Below, piece by piece: positions 14,000 to 17,963 of a stretch of 17,963 nucleotides of DNA. The stretch spans positions 1-17,963 of the forward strand of contig NZ_DASWYS010000055.1 of assembly GCF_036404855.1 (NCBI RefSeq), given 5' to 3'. The translations under genes were made by a program, and so were the position numbers. Under the pieces are notes generated by a model. The model saw only the letters and a program-made list of their open reading frames with translations. It was not told where the DNA came from and searched no databases. How positions within the stretch are numbered: the first letter of the stretch is position 1; each line of letters begins with the position of its first letter. The stretch is from Pelomonas sp036404855 (GTDB taxonomy: Bacteria > Pseudomonadota > Gammaproteobacteria > Burkholderiales > Burkholderiaceae_C).

Positions 14000-16690
14000 A
14001 TGCCCCCACGTCCCCTGCTGCCGGTGCTGTTAGGTTTGGCGCTGACCGCCAACGTGGCGTTCGGGGCCGACCTCGATGACTGCAATGCCGAGGTGCCCGC
14101 ACCCGCCGCCGCCGTGAGGCCGGCCGCCGAGGCCTACTGGCTGGACGGGCGTCATCTGCAGTGGCCGGGATTGAAGCTGCAGCCGGGCGAGCGCGTGCGC
14201 CTGCACCATGCCGCGGCGGCCGGCCTGCGCGCGCTCCCGGGCGAGCAGGTTACGGGTGGCGATGGCGCCGTGGCGCTGCAGCCCAGCGCGGCGCCGTTGC
14301 CGGCGCGCCTGCGTTTCATCGGCGAGGGGGCACGCCTGGCGGTCGCGGAGGGCGTGCCGGTCGCCACCCTGCTGCGCGGGCAGTTGCTGCTCGTGCACGA
14401 GGCGGCGGATGGTCGCGTGATCGCGTCGACCGGCGTGCAGATCGCCGGGGCGCTGGATGACCTCTACGCCGCTGCCGAGCGGGTGGGCGACCTGGGCGCC
14501 CATCCGGCGCGGGCCGGCACCCGATTCGCCGTCTGGGCGCCGACGGCCAGCCGCGTCCTGCTGTGCCGCCACGCGGGGGGCGACGCCCCGGCCGTCGCTG
14601 CCGAGGCCATGCACTTCGATGCGGCCACGGGCGTCTGGCGCGCCGAGCTGAAGGGCGACCTCAGCGGCCAGGCCTACCGCTACCTGGTCGACGTGGTCAC
14701 GCCCACCCATGGCCGGGTGCGCAACCTCGTCACCGATCCGTATGCCGTCATGCTGACGACCGACTCCCGGCTCAGTGTCGTGGCCGACCTGGCCTCGCCG
14801 GCGCTGAAGCCGCGCGGCTGGGATGCGGCGCCGCGGCCGCCACGCATGAAGAGCGCGACCGACCAGGTCATCTACGAGCTGCACGTGCGCGACTTCTCCA
14901 TCAGCGACGCGAGCGTGCGCCCGGACTGGCGCGGCAAATATCTGGCCTTCACCGAGACCGGGTCACTGGGCATGCGGCATCTGAAGGCCCTCGCCAGGGC
15001 GGGCCTCACCGACGTGCACCTGCTGCCGGTCTTCGACCTCGCCAGCGTGCCCGAGCGGGGCTGCAAGACGCCCACGGTGCCGGACGCACCGGCCGACAGC
15101 GAGGCCCAGCAGGCCGCCGTCATGGCCCTGGCGGCCGAAGACTGCTTCAACTGGGGCTACGACCCCTGGCACTTCAACACGCCCGAGGGCAGCTACGCGA
15201 CCGACCCGCTGCAGCGCGTCGTCGAGTTCCGCCAGATGGTGATGGCCCTGCACCGGGCCGGGCTGCGTGTGGGCATGGACATGGTCTACAACCACATGGC
15301 CGCCGCCGGTCAGGCCCGCAAGTCGGTGCTGGACCGCCTCGTGCCGGGCTATTACCACCGCCTCGACGCCCGCGGCGAGGTGGAGCGCTCGACCTGCTGC
15401 GACAACACCGCCACCGAGCACCGCATGATGGCCAAGCTGATGATCGATTCGGCGGCCCTGTGGGTGCGCGAGTACCGCATCGACTCCATGCGCTTCGACC
15501 TGATGGGCCACCAGCCCCGCGAGGCGATGGAGCGGCTGCAGGCCCGCGTCGACGCCGAGGCCGGCCGGCCCGTCCAGCTGCTGGGCGAGGGCTGGAACTT
15601 CGGCGAGGTGGCCCACGGCGCACGTTTTCTGCAGGCTTCGCAGCTGAGCCTGAACGGCAGCGGCATCGCCAGTTTCAGTGACCGGGCCCGCGATGCGGCC
15701 CGCGGTGGCTCGGCGGGCGAGGGCGGAGACGACAGCGTGCGCCGCCAGGGGTGGCTCAACGGCCTCGTCTATGCGCCCAACGCCCTGGCCGCGGCGCGAG
15801 CCGAGGACCTGCTGGCGGCAGCCGACATGATCCGCGTGGGCCTGGCCGGCTCGCTGCGCGGCTTCGAGCTGACGACCTGGCGCGGCGAGAGGAAACGCCT
15901 CGATGCCATCCCCTATGGCGACCAGCCTGCGGGCTTTGTGTCGGAGCCGGGAGAGGTCGTCAACTACGTTGAAAACCACGACAACCAGACGCTGTTCGAC
16001 GTCAACGTGCTCAAGCTGCCGCTGGGAACGTCGCGCGAGGACCGCGCTCGCGTGCAGATGCTGGGCGCCGCATTGGTCGCCTTCAGCCAGGGCGTGGCGT
16101 ATTTCCATGCCGGCCAGGACCTCCTGCGCAGCAAGAGCATGGACCGCAACAGCTACGACAGCGGCGACTGGTTCAACCGGCTGGACTGGAGCTACCAGAC
16201 CAACCACTTCGGCACCGGCCTGCCGCCCCGGCAGGACAATCAGGGGCGTGACGGCCGCGACTGGGCGCTGGCCCGCGAGCGCCTGGCCGACCCGTCCATC
16301 GCGCCCGGCCCCGCCGAGATCGCCTGGGCGCGCGACGTCTTCCGCGACCTCCTCAGGATCCGCGCCGGCACGCCGCTGCTGCGCCTGCCGAGCGCGGCCG
16401 AGATCCGCAAGCGTGTCAGCTTCCCCGGCAGCGGCGCCGCCCAGAACCCGGTGCTGATCGCCACGCGCATCGATGGGCGGGGCTTGGGTGGGTTCCGGGC
16501 GTTGCTGACCTTCATCAACGTCGCGCCGACGGCGCAGGCGCTGGCGCTGCCCGACGAGGCCGGCGCGCGCTGGGTGCTGCATCCCGTACAGCGCCAGGGC
16601 GCCGATGCGCGCGTGCGCGACGGGGCGCGGTTCGAGGCCGGCCGCTTCGAGGTGCCGGCCCGAAGCGCGGCGGTTTTCGTGCTGGAGTGA
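14000..16690 (+). CDS. pulA: Exported type I pullulanase (alpha-1,6-glucosidase)
   Basis: The 896-residue protein hydrolyses alpha-1,6 links of pullulan, starch or branched dextrins. A signal peptide (about 1-22, ending NVAFG) is followed by Asp/Cys-containing mature sequence without a lipobox, unlike Klebsiella PulA, which is a lipoprotein. A pullulanase N2-like domain (from about AYWLDGRHLQWPG) precedes CBM48 (TRFAVWAPTASRVLLC), the GH13 barrel and a C-terminal pullulanase-type beta-domain. Motifs: FNWGYDP (383-389), the type I pullulanase signature with Phe instead of the usual Tyr; DMVYNH from Asp427; SMRFDLMGH with nucleophile Asp500; LLGEGWNFGE with acid/base Glu530; YVENHDN with His660/Asp661. 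No CBM41 starch-binding module is visible. It is divergent from the amylase gene and shares the intergenic operator-like sites with it. Confidence 0.93.
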   Translation: MPPRPLLPVLLGLALTANVAFGADLDDCNAEVPAPAAAVRPAAEAYWLDGRHLQWPGLKLQPGERVRLHHAAAAGLRALPGEQVTGGDGAVALQPSAAPLPARLRFIGEGARLAVAEGVPVATLLRGQLLLVHEAADGRVIASTGVQIAGALDDLYAAAERVGDLGAHPARAGTRFAVWAPTASRVLLCRHAGGDAPAVAAEAMHFDAATGVWRAELKGDLSGQAYRYLVDVVTPTHGRVRNLVTDPYAVMLTTDSRLSVVADLASPALKPRGWDAAPRPPRMKSATDQVIYELHVRDFSISDASVRPDWRGKYLAFTETGSLGMRHLKALARAGLTDVHLLPVFDLASVPERGCKTPTVPDAPADSEAQQAAVMALAAEDCFNWGYDPWHFNTPEGSYATDPLQRVVEFRQMVMALHRAGLRVGMDMVYNHMAAAGQARKSVLDRLVPGYYHRLDARGEVERSTCCDNTATEHRMMAKLMIDSAALWVREYRIDSMRFDLMGHQPREAMERLQARVDAEAGRPVQLLGEGWNFGEVAHGARFLQASQLSLNGSGIASFSDRARDAARGGSAGEGGDDSVRRQGWLNGLVYAPNALAAARAEDLLAAADMIRVGLAGSLRGFELTTWRGERKRLDAIPYGDQPAGFVSEPGEVVNYVENHDNQTLFDVNVLKLPLGTSREDRARVQMLGAALVAFSQGVAYFHAGQDLLRSKSMDRNSYDSGDWFNRLDWSYQTNHFGTGLPPRQDNQGRDGRDWALARERLADPSIAPGPAEIAWARDVFRDLLRIRAGTPLLRLPSAAEIRKRVSFPGSGAAQNPVLIATRIDGRGLGGFRALLTFINVAPTAQALALPDEAGARWVLHPVQRQGADARVRDGARFEAGRFEVPARSAAVFVLE

Positions 16691-16752
16691 TCCCCCGAAA
16701 AGGCGGACGCGTGACTGAAGACAGGAGGCCGGGGCAGGACTAAGCTTGTGAC

Positions 16753-16757
16753 AGGAG
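16753..16757 (+). promoter_or_regulatory. Ribosome binding site of the TPR lipoprotein gene
   Basis: AGGAG lies six bases before the ATG at 16764 and fixes that start. The 73-bp gap after pulA holds no clear terminator or promoter, so readthrough from pulA is possible. Confidence 0.65.
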
Positions 16758-16763
16758 ACTGCC

Positions 16764-17963
16764 ATGAGAAACATCCATGTCCTGGTCACTGCACTGGCGC
16801 TTCTGGGTGGGGGAGCCGGCCTGACAGGCTGCGCTGTCGAGCCCAAGGAGGTGCCCAGCACCGATGTCTTCGTCGACACCGCCTTCCGTCCGCCCAGCGT
16901 CCACATCGATCCGCAAGAGGCGCTGGCGATGAGTCCGGCCATGCTGCGCTTTGCCGAGACGGAGATGGCCAAGGAGATCCGCCACAAGGGCCAGCGCGAT
17001 GGCCTCATCGACGCGCTCTACACCCGCGGGCGGCTGCAGCTCGACTACGACGCGGAGACCACCCGCACGGCCGCCGAGGCCTTCGACGCCAAGCGCGGCA
17101 ACTGCATGTCGCTGGTGCTGATGACGGCGGCCTTCGCGCGCCACCTGGGCATGCCGGTGCGCTTCAACAGCGTCTATCTGGAAGAGAGCTGGACACGCGC
17201 CAACGGCATCTTCTTCGTTGCCGGCCACGTCAACATCAGCCTCGCGCGGCAGCTGACTGCGCCGTCCCTTTTCGTCTACGGTGATCCGGAGCTGCTGACC
17301 ATCGACTTCCTGCCCCCGGAGCAGATGCGTCACAACCGCAGCCGTGCGGTCGAGGAGTCCACCATCCTCGCGATGTTCCTCAACAACAAGGCGGCCGAGG
17401 CGCTGACGGTAGGCCAGATCGATGACGCCTACTGGTGGGCTCGCGCGGCCATCATGACCGACTCGCGCTGGCTGGCGGCCTACAACACGCTGGCAGTGCT
17501 CTACCGCCGCAAGGGTCTGCTCGATCGCGCCGAATCCACGCTGCGACTGGTGCTGCAGCGCGAGCCGGCCAACACCCAGGCCATGTCCAACCTGGTCCTC
17601 GTGCTGAGCGACACCGGCCGCCGCGAGGAAGCCCAGGTCTACGCCAACCAGCTCGCCCAGCTCCAGCCCGTGGCGCCCTACAAGTTTTTTGACGAGGGCG
17701 TGGCGGCCATGCGAGCCGGCGAGTTCGCCGCGGCCCGCCAGCTGTTCCGCAAGGAAGTGGCGCGCGCGGCCTACGTGCCCGAGTTCCATTTCTGGTTGGG
17801 CCTGGCCAATTACGGCATGGGCGACCTGGCCGGCGCCCGCGGCGAGATTGCCAAGGCGATGGAGAACAGCGCGACGGTCAAGGACCGCCAGCTCTACGGT
17901 GCCAAGCTGGCCTGGCTCAACGACATGCGCGAACAGCAGCGCCAACGCACGCCGTTGCGCAGT
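16764..17963 (+). CDS. Transglutaminase-like TPR lipoprotein (3' end beyond the window)
   Basis: The frame is open for 400 codons to the last base, with no stop, so the protein is cut off by the window edge. A lipoprotein signal peptide ends in the lipobox LTGC with Cys23. Residues about 100-185 form a transglutaminase/cysteine-protease-like core: KRGNCMSLVLMTAAFARHLG with Cys114, AGHVNISL with His155, and LTIDFLPPE with Asp181 give a complete Cys-His-Asp triad. From about residue 204 to the end there are roughly four to five TPR-like helical repeats, for example AAYNTLAVLYRRKGLLDRAE. It would sit at a membrane face in the envelope. The fold is well supported; substrate and role are unknown. 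It follows pulA on the same strand, 73 bp downstream, but nothing ties it to glucan metabolism. Confidence 0.82.
   Translation, partial: MRNIHVLVTALALLGGGAGLTGCAVEPKEVPSTDVFVDTAFRPPSVHIDPQEALAMSPAMLRFAETEMAKEIRHKGQRDGLIDALYTRGRLQLDYDAETTRTAAEAFDAKRGNCMSLVLMTAAFARHLGMPVRFNSVYLEESWTRANGIFFVAGHVNISLARQLTAPSLFVYGDPELLTIDFLPPEQMRHNRSRAVEESTILAMFLNNKAAEALTVGQIDDAYWWARAAIMTDSRWLAAYNTLAVLYRRKGLLDRAESTLRLVLQREPANTQAMSNLVLVLSDTGRREEAQVYANQLAQLQPVAPYKFFDEGVAAMRAGEFAAARQLFRKEVARAAYVPEFHFWLGLANYGMGDLAGARGEIAKAMENSATVKDRQLYGAKLAWLNDMREQQRQRTPLRS

Noticed and set aside
14963..17008. 681-codon minus-strand frame opposite pulA
   Set aside because: It is a shadow of pulA and of the lipoprotein start, low in complexity and without recognisable motifs.
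16748..17284. 178-codon + strand frame at the start of the lipoprotein gene
   Set aside because: The frame starting at 16764 has a ribosome site, a lipobox and a catalytic triad; this one is an Arg/Ala-rich out-of-frame reading.
1..17963. CRISPR array, tRNA/rRNA genes, insertion sequence or prophage features
   Set aside because: No regularly spaced repeats, RNA gene signatures, transposase or integrase motifs were seen.

Overview
The window is GC-rich DNA with long, tightly packed genes and carries an alpha-glucan (glycogen/starch/maltodextrin) metabolism locus. High GC, the gene types and a GNAT-Rnk fusion gene suggest a betaproteobacterium of the order Burkholderiales. That assignment is inference from protein character only; there is no rRNA or other marker here.

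Layout. Bases 1-226 are a non-coding leader with two operator-like inverted repeats and two small hairpins. On the + strand, 227-8534 is a head-to-tail glycogen operon: glgP (phosphorylase), glgB (branching enzyme), glgX (debranching enzyme) and malQ (4-alpha-glucanotransferase). Each downstream start touches or overlaps the previous stop. Bases 8535-8695 separate malQ from a convergent minus-strand group. Reading that group in its own direction from 13843 down to 8696, it holds a secreted GH13 alpha-amylase/glucosidase, a secreted SusA-like neopullulanase (4-base overlap), then a GNAT-Rnk fusion protein and a membrane-anchored DUF2726 protein. Divergent from the amylase pair, across a 156-bp AT-richer intergenic region, is a secreted type I pullulanase (14000-16690). 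The window ends inside a lipoprotein with a transglutaminase-like domain followed by TPR repeats, open to the last base.

How the genes work together (inference from families). The exported amylase, neopullulanase and pullulanase would cut starch or glycogen, including alpha-1,6 branch points, to maltodextrins outside the cytoplasm. Inside, MalQ and GlgP process maltodextrins and glycogen outer chains to glucose and glucose-1-phosphate, GlgX removes the limit branches and GlgB builds branches. No ADP-glucose pyrophosphorylase (glgC), glycogen synthase (glgA), maltodextrin transporter or TonB-dependent receptor is in the window, so those parts must lie elsewhere.

The most interesting regulatory signal is a 15-bp palindrome of the form TGTAGT-N3-ACTACA. 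It occurs upstream of glgP and, in variants, in the amylase/pullulanase divergent promoter region. It resembles the binding motif of HexR, the RpiR-family regulator of the Entner-Doudoroff/glucose genes, and would tie intracellular glycogen turnover to exported starch hydrolysis. Other points are an 11-bp inverted repeat enclosing the start codon of the GNAT-Rnk gene, and the absence of Shine-Dalgarno sequences at all four coupled internal starts. I see no mobile element, CRISPR array, tRNA or rRNA, and nothing that amounts to a clearly new multi-gene system.
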